From the NCBI GenBank assembly GCA_014898425.1, contig RCSZ01000013.1, forward strand, positions 62,001 to 126,000: a DNA stretch of 64,000 bases, in the 5' to 3' direction. This stretch comes from Botryotinia globosa. Taxonomy: Eukaryota > Ascomycota > Leotiomycetes > Helotiales > Sclerotiniaceae. Positions within the stretch are counted from its first letter, which is position 1; each line of letters begins with the position of its first letter. The translations under genes and the position numbers were made by a program. Below the pieces are notes generated by a model. It made no database searches, had not been told where the DNA came from, and saw nothing but the letters and a program-made list of their open reading frames with translations. Below are positions 30,811 through 43,968 of this stretch, piece by piece.

Positions 30811-32469
30811 CTACCACAATGCGATTCCGGAGGAAGATGATGATGTGGTAGTGCTCTGTGCAGAAGAAGAGGAAGCAATCAACGTCGATAGAACGATAGA
30901 TGACGAGAGGAAAACAGTGACAGAACGGGCAGAAGAAAGCGCTGCCGTGGAGGCCGTACCATTTGAAGGACTGGGAGGACCAGGGATATGAGCCGTTGGT
31001 GGTGAGACTGGAATAATACTCGTCGTTGTAAGGATTTGGATGAATGTAGTAGTTGTAGTTATTGTGGAGAGAATCAGACCAGTTGAACAAATTCCGTTCG
31101 ATGGGGTTATAGAGGGTTGGGGAATAGTGAGAACCTCTGTACAGTGTTTGCATGCAGGCTTTGAGGAGGGCGTAGGTGTAAACGATGGGTCGAAAATGGT
31201 CGAGGCAGTTGTAATGGTGACAGGGATGGGAGTCACAGTTGGAGTATATTGGCCGACTAGACATGAGCAAGCGGATGAGAGAGCACTTGGTGCAGTGTCA
31301 CATTCAGAGACGTAGACTGGGAGAGAAATTGGAATCGTGTGAACACTTGCTGTATAGGTAGCGCAGAATGAAGTAACGGCTGAGGATTCTAGCATTTGTT
31401 TGAGGCATGGATCGTATTGACATATTGACGGGTAAGGGGTTGTAGTTGCTGGAATAGGCGCGATGGTTGAAGTTATGACAGATTCGGGAATTGTGGTAAC
31501 GAAGGTAGAACCTGGAACATTGGTTTGAACAATTTCACCAGTCTTAGTTATCGTTAGCATGCTTTCCGAAATAGTTTTCGTGATCGTTGTAGCTGTTACA
31601 ACAGTGGTGTAGATATTTGATGTATATGTCACATATAGGGTTGATGGTGGATACGTGGAAGTTAAAATGTGTCCAGATTCTGTGAAGGTGATTGTAGAGA
31701 CAGGATGAGTCGTTTTGACCACTGTTTCTGACTGAGTTATCGTGAGGGTCGAATCGCAAGGAATGACAGTGGTTTCAGTAGTTGGTGGGATAGTCTTCGT
31801 GATAACAATGACTGATCCAGGAATACTTGAAGTGATGATCGTGCCAGGTATAGTGGTTATGATGGTAGATCCAGGTACTAGAATTGGGTTGGTTAGATCT
31901 TAGGCTTAAATGGGTGTGAAGGATCAAGGAAAATAAATACCAGTCGTAATTATTGGAGTTCCAACTACTGACGTGACAGTCTGGGCAGCAGGCTGAGTAG
32001 GCGTGATGGTGGTGGTTATGACAATGACAGTTCCTGAAGTTGTGATAGTTTGAGTGATAGTCTCGCAAGGTATAGTACTCTGTGGTGGAGCTTGACTTGG
32101 CGTGATAGTACTGGTGACAATTATTTCAGAGCCAGATATTGTAGTCGTCTTGACGGTGGTTTCGGGTGGGACAGTAGTGGAAGGGGTATAAATGACAATC
32201 GATGAAGATGGTACCCCTGGTGGACCCGTGCTTGGATTGGGAGTTGTGTTTGCTGAAGGGGTTACTTCATGACTGATAGTTTTTGTGATAGTGACAGTTT
32301 GAACAGGAGTAGTCGTGATGGTGGTGTAGGAGGTGACAACCGGTGGGCAATCGGAAGGTGGACAGATACAAGTCTCACCAACCCATGATCCGCCTGCAAC
32401 CGGCTTACTTAGAGACGATCCGGATAGTGCGAGCACTGCTAAAGCAGCCAGGTTTCGACTTCGAAACAT
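30811..32469 (-). CDS. Ser/Thr-rich secreted cell-surface protein, probable GPI-anchored adhesin-like
   Basis: Two exons, 32469-31941 and 31877-30811, with a 63-nt intron (GTATTT donor, TTCTAG acceptor), give 531 aa. A signal peptide is present (RNLAALAVLALSGSSLSKP, about residues 4-22). A short CICPPSDCPP segment precedes about 250 residues dominated by Thr/Ser/Ile/Val in degenerate units such as TITTSGTVIVITTTITPT and GSTIITTIPG. A six-to-seven-Cys region follows: ICQYDPCLKQ ... SFCATY ... SECDTAPSALSSACSCL. Another Thr-rich stretch and a Ser-rich hydrophobic C terminus (SVTVFLSSSIVLSTLIA) complete it, compatible with a GPI signal. Expected to be heavily O-mannosylated and placed in the cell wall. 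The precise role is unknown. Confidence 0.75.
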
Positions 32470-34083
32470 GTTAACAACGTTAAATATTATAAGATAGTGT
32501 TGGTACGTAAAAGATATCGTTGTAAAGAAATGAGCACAACGGACGAAGGAATAAAGACCGTCTTAACCGGAGAGATCAGGTAAATGAATGAATGTGATGA
32601 TGAGAGGACTTTACTGATTAAAATATTCACAGAAAGAGAAAGTACTCTCTTATAAAATATCACATAAAACCAAGGGTGATATGTTGGGATATTGGAGACA
32701 GAGAGAAGTCATTGTCGATCAATATATTGTATCGCCTTGCAGGTACTCGAAAAATTGAAAATAAGGGAGAATATTATTGTACAACTGGAAAGATACAAAT
32801 GTCTGGTACATTCAGGTAAGGTCTATACGTTCATGAAGGGGGCTTTGCCAGGTGAGTCTTTCACCAAGCAAGGGATGAGATTCCTTCTAGTAACAAACGC
32901 ATCAGAGCTATCAGAGAACAGCAGAAGCAGCGCAAGGACATTTCCAAGAATTTCCTTTTTCCCTCACTGTTTTTGCAGCAATAGATGATTAAAGGGGTTC
33001 TATTAAAATCCTCAGAACATGCTGGATTTGTTGTGTGAATAAATTTTGCTTACAAGCAGCAATCAAATTGTAGATCAGCGGATATACAGAGCTGTTAGAT
33101 TTTAACGAGGCGATACAATATTCAAGAAACCAAAGCATACTTTGAGAGGTTCCGATACTGTTGAGAGCATACATAATTCCATGTTCCCAGTGAAAGGAAG
33201 GGGAGTTATTCCCACGGAGAGGGGAAGAGGGAGAAATTCTATGATGGAAGGACATTCAACCAGTCTGATAAAGGGATGATTAATCGAATACCTGTAAATT
33301 GACATGACATGTAGAACGGGGAAAGGAAAGGGAAGTTGGGCCAGGGAAGAAGGATTGGTAACACTCCGCTGGATCACCACCATGGAGGTGTTTTCGCTTC
33401 GCTTATGTTAGGCTTGCTAAAGAAACGAAGGGGGCACCATTTAACTTTACTATGTAAATAATCTTACATGGAGCTAACTGGTGAAGTTAGAAAGAATTGC
33501 TGTCCCAGAGCGAAGCGATAAAGGCTTCACGGTAGTGGCCTAGCCGAGCGTCATTATTGAACTCCGAACATCCATGGCCGCATATGTCATATCGGTAGTT
33601 GGAATGAGAAAGGGGGGACGTTGGAAGTGAGGTTAACAATATGTCCCGGTGAGGCTTGTTTGCAGTGACAATGAAGGGAGTGACGATTAGATATTCTTGG
33701 TTGCTCAGTCAGCTTACTTACTAGTTAGTACCTTGAAGGCTACCCAATCACTAAAAATGTCTAACCGTAATTTAGCCGGGAAGTTGGATCTCCATCATAA
33801 TCAACTTTCTTATCGAAACATCCTTCTCCCTCCAAAAAGTCAAGAAATGCTTTCTTTGAATAATTCTATCAACATCACCTTGCTTTCGCAAATACAATCC
33901 CAATCCAGTACATTTGTCGCGTAACTGGATATTAGCGATCTTCCAGAGTTTTGATCCCTAAAATTGGTCTGTCGATGGTTGATTGTAGGTAGTACAGTTG
34001 GTGTTGCGTGTGGGATCAATTTATTCCTGAGTCGTTGGAAGATAGACAGGACTGAAAATAGGAAAATAGAGAGGGCAGGAACA
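32470..34083. other. Intergenic region between surface protein and LAMTOR1-like gene
   Basis: About 1.6 kb. No supported gene or repeat. Contains the promoters of both flanking, divergent genes. Confidence 0.4.
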
Positions 34084-34762
34084 ATGGGCAATTGTTCTTC
34101 TTGTCTTGGGTTGGAACGTAATCGGGATTCTTCGGACGAGGTTTGATTACCCCTATTATACACAAAATAAAGCCGTCGCTGACGACTTTGCAAATAGGGT
34201 GAAGACCAAAGGCTATTATTCGAAAACGATGCACATCCTCATCATTACGGCAGTTTCGGGAACCAAGATTCAAATGCCATTCAAGCAGATCCACAAGAAG
34301 TGCAAAGGGAGACAGAGGCCTTGCAAAGGGTCGTAGCGCAAACGTCCAAGTACGTATGCTCCAAGCATTTCTTCCACATCGATACCCCTCAATCCATAAA
34401 CTGCACATCGTGGAACCAACTATTCGATCGCATTGATGAATTTTCTAACTAAAGTTTGTGCCAGTCATCTCGTCGATATCTTCGCCATGGTCCCCCAGAA
34501 TGTCCCTCGAGCACCCGTTACCATGTATAATGGTCAAGACGCAAGACTATTGCGGTATCAGGAAGTTCTAGCCAAGATGCCATCACAGGACGGATCGAGC
34601 AATACAAAACAAACCCCCGTAGAAAGTACCCACCCAATTTCCGATGGTTGGGCATCGGACGATGAAGATGTGGAGGAAATGAAGAAGTACAAGCCGGTCA
34701 AATCAGAAGACGTAGGACCATTATTAGGAGGGTTTGCAGATGCAGAGTCGGCCATGGAGTAG
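34084..34762 (+). CDS. LAMTOR1/Meh1-like lysosomal (vacuolar) adaptor of the Ragulator/EGO complex
   Basis: Three exons: 34084-34140, 34198-34349 and 34465-34762, giving 168 aa. Introns are 57 and 115 nt with clear branch sites (GCTGACG, TTCTAAC). The start MGNCSSCLG is a classic N-myristoylation site (Gly2) with palmitoylatable Cys4 and Cys7. After a short polar stretch (HPHHYGSFG) comes a conserved helix block QADPQEVQRETEALQRVV and NHLVDIFAMVPQ, as in fungal LAMTOR1 proteins. The C terminus is acidic (ASDDEDVEEM). In the family this lipid-anchored protein tethers Rag/Gtr GTPases to the vacuole for TORC1 amino-acid signalling. Small size and exon layout fit. The gene name in this species is not certain. 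Confidence 0.82.
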
Positions 34763-35985
34763 AACATGGATTCGAACTTATACGGGCATCTTTGTGTTCC
34801 ACGGCGTATTGGAGTTGGGAAGGTCGTTACAATATCCTCATACCACGGCCCATCATGCTGCCGCAATTTCCCAGGAGGAGTATCGGGAATCGACTTCTGA
34901 CTGGACCAGCTAAGCGTAATTTGACTATGCGTTGTATCATTCAAGCATTTCCTTTGTCAAAAGCGCCTGCCTACTGGTTACTTGATCATGAATCAGAGCC
35001 TATCACGTCTCTCTCTCATGCTCTGCAGTCAGGCTGCACAGATATCCATTGAGGATTAGCCACGTTACAATTTACTACTACACTCAAGTTCGTTCAGTCT
35101 GAAATTCATAAAGGGAAGGGAGGATCCTGTTGAAGATTTTTTCTTTTGGAAAGCGTTTCTCGACTACTTTCCTTTCTTCTTACCATATATATATTTGTTA
35201 TCCGTATCTTTATTTCAACCTCTTCATGAAGAAAACTGTTCAGTGATGATAAATTTGCCGATCAGGTGTGTATGGTTGGGAATGCACATTAGGCTAATTG
35301 CAATAGGAAAAGTTTTACACAGCATCACAGCACATACCTACTACAGAACGAGACTTCGCTACGTACATATATAGATCGCGACCCACAAGAAGGAACATTC
35401 AAGTGGGATTTCTTCATTATCGTAAGGATATTGATCATCATCGACAGCCAAATTCTCCGACAAGACTTTTGATATGATCGCCTCTTATGATTTCGGATGG
35501 TGCCTCAATTTCCCGAAAGTTCAAGGAAGCTTGCATTTAGTTCGCATGCACTAATTTCCCGAGCCGCCCAATTTCTTCATCTAAGCGCCCGGTCAACATC
35601 AAATGGCCCCCTCAACATTTGACCAGATTGTCGGTTCGATTGACAGAACAAAGCCATATCCACAAGTCATTGGCAATTTATTGGCAAATTCAAGGAACTT
35701 GTTCAAATGATCGTTTCATCGTTAAGTCGTGAGACTATCTAATTCCAAAACAATTCCTTCATCTGTCTCCAGAAACCAATCATTTCCAATACATCCTTAA
35801 ATGAAAGACCACTCTTCCGTTCCATCATTTCACTCCATCAAAAGAAAGACAACCCTATGAAAAAAGTTCGAAACGCGACAAAATAGTTCGCTAGTTCAGT
35901 ACCACCGTGTTGTGTGGAAAGTTTCACTGAGAAAGGAATCAGCATCAGACATTGTCACTCAGACAAGCGATTGGTCTCTTACCTT
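34763..35985. other. Intergenic region, nothing recognised
   Basis: About 1.2 kb of ordinary composition between the 3' ends of two convergent genes. No gene or repeat supported. Confidence 0.4.
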
Positions 35986-36321
35986 TCACAAAGCTAAAGC
36001 ATTCTGCGAGCGTTGCCATTCGAGACTATTGACCTCTTGTTGCAGGTCCCGGATCTTCTCCTCTGACGCCTCGATTGAGTGTTGGCGACTCTTTCCGTTT
36101 TCCCTCCTCCATCGAAGTACACGCTCTTGCTCCTTCTGGATACGGCCCCATTTTGTTTCGATCTTCGTGCAAATCTTGCACTTCTCATGACTCTGGTATG
36201 TGGTCATGACCAATTTCATGCCGCAGGTCTCGCCTGTGCGGTATTCTTTGGCGCAATGTTGTCGAAAGTGGCCCCACTTGTAGTCACCACAGACGAATTG
36301 GCACTGATCGAAAAAACACAT
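35986..36321 (-). CDS. Small Cys-rich protein with C-terminal coiled coil, unknown function
   Basis: A 111-aa protein from the ATG at 36321. Seven Cys lie in the first half (MCFFDQCQFVC, HFRQHC, GETCGMK, CKIC), suggesting a small zinc-binding fold. The second half is charged and heptad-like (KWGRIQKEQERVLRWRRE ... EEKIRDLQQEVNSLEW), probably a coiled coil. I recognise this as a type of short protein that is widespread in filamentous ascomycetes, but no function is known to me. A GT...AG pair (CCAGTAAGTT near 36414, ACATAG just before the ATG) suggests a 5' UTR intron. The product has no signal peptide. Confidence 0.7.
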   Translation of the reverse strand: MCFFDQCQFVCGDYKWGHFRQHCAKEYRTGETCGMKLVMTTYQSHEKCKICTKIETKWGRIQKEQERVLRWRRENGKSRQHSIEASEEKIRDLQQEVNSLEWQRSQNALAL

Positions 36322-39300
36322 TTTGATGGGAGCTATGTGTAACCATTCATATTAGTCTTGCGTCTCTACAACACTCCATATGAAACGCGACAATGCTTCA
36401 TGGCTCAAACTTACTGGTCGAGGTACGGATATCTTATCGATGAAATGTTTGAGATCAGAGACGACGTCTGATGATGTCTCGAGTGAGGTTATTATACTGG
36501 ATGGCGATGATACTTTGATATCAAGAGAGAGTTGAGAGAGAGTTTGTTGAGATGCTTTGAAGGATATTGATGATGATGGTGGTTATTCTACGTTTGGGGA
36601 AATCAAGGGGAGTATTTATACACGATTTGGACAGCATTGTTTATGGTCCGAACAACCACGCCGTCACAATCCTCCCAGCCTTGCAGCGTGTTTGTCTACT
36701 AGCCCCCTCGAGCTTTCCACGCTTCCATTCGAGCCAACAAACGAAGTGCATATCTTTGTGCCTTTCTCACCAAGACATACATGCAACTAATCACATCCTT
36801 GGCTCAATCGCCAGAAGAACTGGCACCTATCGTATTCTTCCTCTATGCCGATGTTTGGTTCAAGTTCCCTCGCATTCACTTACCTCTCTAGTCTCGACAG
36901 GGTGGACACTTCATCATGTTAGAATTGCTGCATCGGTAATCACAGTCCGTTGCAACATCGTGTACCCCCCTGCTGAGTGTAGAAGTTTACGCCATGGGAA
37001 TCACGTTATGAATTTCCTATCCCGTCATTTCCTTGGTTTTACTGATTGCCACAAATCCTCTTCCTGATTACTGGATCATCCGTTCTCTGCTTGCAACGAT
37101 AGACCCGCTAGACCCAAGGACGGACCGTGACAACCTTCTTTGTGGAGAGATATCGACCCAAACCTATCACACAATTGCCGGTCACTTCTTATTTCAAACC
37201 AACCGGAGTCTAATCACAAATGATGGTCGGTCGATCATCATCATTCTCATGAACTGGCTGTGGTAGCAAACTACTATTGGCTATTATATTTTCCTTCTCT
37301 TTCTTTCTCTAATCTATATCCTTGATGTCGAGACGTTTGATCTAGCATATCTCGCTATGAGATATTGTCACATGTTGATAACTCCCTGCTTTCTGGCCGG
37401 ATTCGCATCGAGCCATATCTGCCTGAAAGGGGTGTTTGATAACAGGACATATCTTTACAGTCTGGTGATTGCAAGCCACCTGGAATGCTTGCTCTATTTT
37501 CTGCAACATTTACATGGCCGCAGATTGTGCAAAAGACGGCCTCGATATGCATACTGACTTGAGAGTACGTTCCGTCTTGCCGAGATCAAGGTGGTCAGAA
37601 ATCAATGTGTTGTCAGATACGGACGAAGCCTTGAAGCAAAAGATCATCCATACAATGCGTTTGCAAACCAGCATACCCCGATTTGCTTAGCTAGAGGATG
37701 TCACAAATTCTCGCCACTCACGGCGCATCTCACGCCTACAATATTTTCGCTAAGCTGTTGGTTAACACGATGCACTACGCACCTAGCTTGGAGAGAAATG
37801 GTCCCAATGAAGGGCTTCGGATGGTCACTGACGTGGCGACCTAGGTTTGGCCGAGCAAGTCGCAACTAGATTACAATATCGACGTTCTCAGACCACGGCT
37901 TTGTCGGGCTGCAATCAGCATTTTCTCAAGGTTACACACCACCTTCTTTGTTTTCTCTCGCATTTTTCCACCGGACAACATTTCTGTCATATTCTAGCTG
38001 GAATATGCGGCCTCACTTTTTAATCGCTTCCGGCCTTCAAACTTATTTTGTCCCCTCCCAAGGGAGGTGGTGATTCGCCGGAAATCCTCCAGATTGCCCC
38101 TGAATGGTCATTCGAGGAAAGACCCGATCATGCAGATGATAATCATCTTTCTTGCTTTCTTTACTTTTTGATGGACCATATCAGTATGGTCAGCATTCAA
38201 ATTGTGAAGGACGATATTATGGGGCGTCAAGGGCAAGGCAATTCAGCGCAGTTGTTCGTTGTATCGGTGGCAAATACTAATGCAATGAAGTCATCACACC
38301 AACGTTATGTGATTTCAATATCGGATGTGCATCTTGGGGGGCGAAAGATATCTAGTACTTCTGTCGTGTTTGCATGGCAGGTGTCAGCCAGGCAATAGTT
38401 AAGCCAGATACACAAACATCACAAACATAGGATGAAAGCTAAGTGGCCGTTTTTTCAGTTTGCCTTACTTTACGTTGTACTTGCGTGGGTCAGGGATTCT
38501 GTATCTCGAGGTTCATATGGTGTTTTGCCAATTTTATGTGTCATTGTCATATGATATTAGGAAGTGTTCTATTGATGAGCAATTTCATCCCTCTATATGG
38601 GGACGGTAAGAGGGAAAGGCATTCCAGTGAGGCAGATTCTATTTGAGGATTGTTATGTTTGAATGTATGTTATCCATTCCTGGCACACCGATCAGATGAA
38701 AACGAGGGGTTGGGAGTCAAAAGCCAGCTGAACTCGTCTAAAGTGATGAATTCAAGCAGATTCTAGGATCATTGAAAGCGCGCTCAGTGTAATTATGCAT
38801 AATGAGATGATCCAAAGTATGAGTTGTATTGCTGATGGCGGAAGAATTGGCTTGTATTGTTGTTTACGTCTATTGAAAGCTTCTCCTTTTTGGCCCCCTT
38901 TCCTCACGGACGATAAAGTTAACAATAACAACGGCCCCTCAATGGGCCCACAAGCGAGAAATTTAGAGTTCTGCGCCCCCAAGAAAACAATAAACATCAA
39001 TAAAACGGGAATCAGCACCGACGACATTCTAGTTCCAACATCATAAATTAAAGCTCTCTAACTCTTCCAAGGTCACAAGATTTGGCGCGCGACGAAAAAA
39101 GCGCAAACACTACTGACCTTACTTTCGGGACTGAAATGAATCATGTGTTGAATCGGTGATGCGGATTTACAGTAAGGGACGAATCAAACCGACCAATTGG
39201 CTGACTTATGAGAGCTCCAATGAAGTCAATTGGTACTTCATACCGGGAAAAGCTGGGCATGAGGCGAATTGAAGAATTTGATTGGATGGAGCTTCGCGGG

Positions 39301-40517
39301 AGAGGCGGTTCCTGAGTTATTGGCTATGAGGGGTTCTGTATGGAAGACTCTAGAAAAAAAGATTTTATAGGTTAATTAACAAGCTAGTTGATTAAGCAGC
39401 GAATGTAGGATGTGTGATAGTGCTTACTTGATTGCAAGTAGTGTTTTTTTGAAGGTGGTCAGATAACTTGCAACTTGCAAATGGATGCTTGCTTGCTTCT
39501 CGAATCAATAGTTGAGTTAGCCTCTTACGCGACCTGTATATCTGTCATGACATGGTGGACCAAGTTTACGAGCTGAGATTCAGAATGAAGAATGTGTAGA
39601 GGTGTGTATGTGAGATCAGAAATAGATAATAGCAAGGAAATAACATGAGAAAGGGTGTCATTCATTCAACGTGTGCAGCAAGCTACACTGCATATGTTGG
39701 TCACCTTTGGGGTCGCTACATGTCGGGTCAAGTCTGCCTTCTTTTGATCTTCACATTTGATGTACGAAGTAAATGAAAGCTAGAACCACGACATCGTAAC
39801 GGACGGGCATTCTATGCATGCACTACCACACCACATCACCTTTTGATAACTGTAATATATTCAACACACGTAGAATGTAGGTGTGCGGATCTTGGACGTT
39901 CGGGCATGGTGTCTTTGACCGATGGATGGACCAATTGATCAAGTAGCCTATGGATAGATAGGTGAGTAAATTATGGACACCGTACATTTGCCAAAATGGA
40001 GTTACAGTGCGTTTGCATCGGCGTGATTTGCTTGGTCAACGATTTCTGTATGACCGACTCGCACAAAATGGTAAGATTCAGATAGAGAGGTGGGTAGATA
40101 GATACTAGATAGATGCACATGTATTCCTGCGTCTTCGTATACAAGACCTCGGATCGAGTTGTTACGATGAAAAGTATATCAAACATGTATGTAAATGCGG
40201 GACAGTTTTGGGTCTACGAAACGGTCTAGGAGAGATAAACATGAGGCGTGAAACGTTTAGTAAGGAGTCAGCAAGCACCGCTTGATCTTAGGGAATGGAT
40301 AGCTTTGCAAACATAAGCTACTAAACTCGGGCCGGTACGGAGCCGGTGGCAAGTATGTGGGCTATGGAGATTTTGGTTGGGTGAGGAAGTGGTGGTACCG
40401 TGATGGATGGGGTCGAGACCAGACCTTGTGGTCCGGCCTTGGGAAGTTTAAAAGATCTTGACTTGTCGCCTTGTAATGATTGATTGATTGATGTTGTGTA
40501 GATGTATTGGCCGGAGA

Positions 40518-40568
<51 letters not shown>

Positions 40569-42138
40569 CGATTGCATGAATAGTGAGGTGAGAGGTAGCT
40601 TCCGAAGTGTTGGGCAATTTTGGGATGACGGGGAAGTTGTTGGGAAGGTTCGGATTGAAATTTTGAGGTAGGTGGGTTAGGACAAAAATCGCAAACAAGA
40701 TCGATGATTACATGACCGATTGATTGAGCGATTGAAAATTGATTGTACTGTATTGTACTCGGGTCACTGTCATCACAAGAACGCCTTGTTCACTGATCGA
40801 TCTATTGATCATTGTACTATGGATACTAGATTTCATTGAAGTTCGCGATGACCTCAAACGACACAAAGGATTTTGGCTTAGATAAGTGGATTGCCTTGTC
40901 ATTTGAGATGCATGCCCCATAATGACACGAGTATGATGTACTGTACCTACGTATAGTAGCTTGACAGCATGTGCATGCCTCCACCTTACATGAACAGTAT
41001 GTATGGGGATATGATATACACGTTTTATACTAGAACATGGTACCTACTTTGTACCTAACAACCCATGATTTGCACGCACGGGGCACGATAGATGGTCGGA
41101 GATAGATTTGTTTTGGGGATAGTCCATGAATCGTGTAAGCAGGGCTGATGAAGAGGAGCTGGTTGGTTGTGGTTTGCTGGCGTTGAAGGTGTGTTGGCGG
41201 GTCGGCAGGTCGGTCTACTGTAGTTTGTAGGGTTGTTAGTTACCGATAAGTTGCGCCTTACCTGATATTGCTAATTGTGGGGATAGAAGGTGGAAGGAAA
41301 ATGATTGCGGCTCTAAGAGCGAGGAAGGTCGGTTTGTGGGACGCGAAGGGGAGTTATCATGTGGTTGATTTTTGCTTTTTGGTGTTGCTAGAGGTGTTAA
41401 ATTTTGGTAGATGAGAGGCTGAGGGACGTGTAGTGTGAGAATAGAAGGTCGCGTTGGGGTCTCAGGAATGAATTTGCGTGTTGAACATGGGTGTGATAGG
41501 CGATGACAAGTGGTGGGGATGATCGTTTGCTGTCGCTCTCGAGTAAAGGTTGACATCAATAGCAATTCGGGAAAAGAGGAAGGGTAGCATGATTCAAGGA
41601 GGGTTTACAGAGATGGTCATCTTTACATACCTACGATATGTATCGTGTTATTAATGTATGAAGGGGGCAGAGAATGACAATATATTTTGACCTCAAAATA
41701 GAATTTAGCTACCTACTTTTTCCATCAATTAGTTTTCACGACACGCAGATGTGCTTAAGCGGAGGCAAATGAAGGGGCTTGAGCAAGAAAGCTCGAAAAC
41801 TCGAGCAAAGTCGACTTGGTAAGAAATTGACGATGTGAAGATTTCAAAGAAATGGATATCTCATCGTTTCTTTTAACTTCCAAGTGGTTTTAAAAGCAAA
41901 AAAGTAACTTGTCGTCAAAAGAGTGAAATTGCGCTTGTTTGTTTATCAGAAACGTTCATTCTTCGTCTCGGAATGTCTCAGATGCCGCCGAACCGTGACT
42001 GCATCTGCAGCAGTTTGATGAACCCCCGCTATTTCCTGACGACGACGGAATCCCACTACAATCGACATCCATTCAATTCATTCTCTTATCATTTAATCAC
42101 AAATTAGCAGCTGGATATATTGCTTCATTGATAATACC
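36322..42138. other. 5.8-kb gene-poor region of normal base composition
   Basis: No open frame with a recognisable domain or a convincing spliced gene model on either strand. Base composition is like the genic DNA, so this is not a RIPped transposon. It contains a (GA)n microsatellite, many short runs such as GATAGATAG and TGATTGATTG, and pyrimidine-rich tracts. It may be an extended promoter or long 5' leader of the F-box gene, or a non-coding RNA region. Confidence 0.45.
40520..40565 (+). repeat. (GA)n microsatellite
   Basis: About 23 uninterrupted GA units. On the minus strand it reads as a CT tract that gives an artificial Leu/Ser-rich translation. Confidence 0.97.
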
Positions 42139-43032
42139 ATGGATTTAGCTTCGCAGAATGATGAAAGAGCTACCGCAATAGAAAATGCGCTACGATACGA
42201 GATCAAAAGCGATAACGATATCGGGAAGCTCAGCTTATCGCAGTTTCCCGACGAGTTAATCCTCGAAATCTTATCCTATCTAGACGTCAATGACTTGTTA
42301 ATTGCTTCACGAGTAAGTTAATGATGTTTATCCAATTATTCCATCCCTCTCCGAACTATCATTCCTCATGACGTCGTGAACGAGAATTGATAAGTGTGTC
42401 CCCAGCTATCTCATCACCTCCGAACCCTTTGCCTCGATCCCCTTCTCCACGCACAGCGTCTTCATGATGCATCACACGCCCTGTCTCGCCGTCTTTCCCA
42501 TCGAGCTCCTCTTACGGATCTCATGAGTCAACGAATATACATTACCCGGACTTCACTCGCTGCCCGAAGTTTGGGGAGGAATCTTATCAAGATAAAACTG
42601 AACAGGCAGCTTGGGCAAAGACCTTCTATCGAGACGTTAGTGGAGAAAAACGTATTGCCGAAAGAATGTTATGGATACGGGAAAGGGAAAGTAGCACCGG
42701 GGCTCGTGGGGATCAAGAGAAAGGTGGAGAGGGAAAGGGTTAAAGATGGACTGAGGGCGTGGGTGGAGGGATGGAGGGGGAGGGTGGGAGAAAGAGAGAG
42801 AGAGATTGAAGGAACGAGGGAAGGGAAGGTGGAAGTAAGGTGGTTGGTTAGAAGGTTTGCTGGGAGGGATGTAGATAGGGGTGAGGGCGCTGCAGGGAGA
42901 GGGACGTGGGGTAAGAAGGTTGAGCGGAGGGAAATTCCAGCCAGGGCGAAGGTTCTGGGGCTGAGGAGGTTTTGGGAGAAGGTTGGGAGAGAAGGTCTGG
43001 AGATCACTGGGAATGGTTTGGGTAATAATTAA
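42139..43032 (+). CDS. F-box protein with RPEL-like motifs
   Basis: Two exons, 42139-42312 and 42406-43032, with a 93-nt intron (GTAAGT donor, CCCAG acceptor), give 266 aa. The F-box lies at about residues 31-60 (LSLSQFPDELILEILSYLDVNDLL). Two RPEL-like actin-binding-type motifs follow: RRLSHRAPLTDLMSQRIY and RPSIETLVEKNVLP. The last ~110 residues are rich in Arg, Glu and Gly (GWRGRVGEREREIEGTREG) and look disordered or helical. F-box proteins bring substrates to SCF ubiquitin ligases through Skp1. The RPEL combination is known in fungi, but the substrate is not. The 5' leader region upstream is unusually long. Confidence 0.8.
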
Positions 43033-43968
43033 GGACCTATCTTCCAGTATGTGGACTACTCATTTCAAATGTTTGTATATTATGAATTATAAAGGGCTTT
43101 TATCTCGAAGGCTTTTCTTTGATACATTTAATGGTTATCTGATACCTAAAATCGCGAGCTCGACGCTGATTCCTAACAAAAGTTCTGGGTGAGATGACTT
43201 CAATGCCTGTTGAACTCCCTCGGACATATGATATTTCACGTGGGATATATCAACGATGACTGAGCTTCTCAAAGAACCGTTTTGTAAGCCAGGAAACATA
43301 AATCTTGCAGTACCTTTAATTCCCAAGGGTGATGAATAGGCAATTCATGATGTGAAAAATGCTCACTCCCCCTCGAGAGCCACGTGTCGAAAAGAAAGAG
43401 GCGAAAATGACAGAACGGTTACTTCGAACACTTACCTTTGAGGTAAATGAATGATTATTTAAAGTTGAAGGTTCGATATAGGCCTCAAACTGCTACAAAA
43501 CCCTATGAACTGTTCACTTCGCTAGGTAAGTATACCCTCCAACTCATTGCTAATATTGTACTCTAATTCCAAAGGCTTACTATCTCTATTCACATGCTTC
43601 ACATCGTATCAGAAGGGAATTTTGCAGTACGGTCTCCGGCATGTACCTAGGTAGTCAATCGAATCAAGATGCGGCTTGGCCAATGTAGTTGGAAAAACTA
43701 TTGTGGCCAAAGCCACTGCAGTAAAGTGGAATTGGAGTAGAAGATCGAGAGGGGTTGGAGAATTGATGAAATACTCGACGGACGAGCTAGTATAGTTCTG
43801 CTGTACTCATATGTATCTAGGGAAGCCTCCTAGTTGAATACGGGAGAAAAGACTCAACATAGAAGGAGATATCGTTGGGCAATGAACAGATTACTTTGGA
43901 AACGCGTGTAATGTTGCTATTGCCCTGATCCTAACCGCCCTGCTCAGAATTGATTGCATGAGCCTTTC
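43033..43968. other. Intergenic region, nothing recognised
   Basis: About 940 bp between the F-box gene and the 3' end of the amidase pseudogene. No gene or repeat supported. Confidence 0.4.

Noticed and set aside
32692..32988. Plus-strand 98-aa frame upstream of the surface-protein gene
   Set aside because: No domain or codon pattern. Lies in the promoter region.
40321..40698. Minus-strand Leu/Ser-repeat protein
   Set aside because: Produced by translating the (GA)n microsatellite. No supporting domain or splice evidence.
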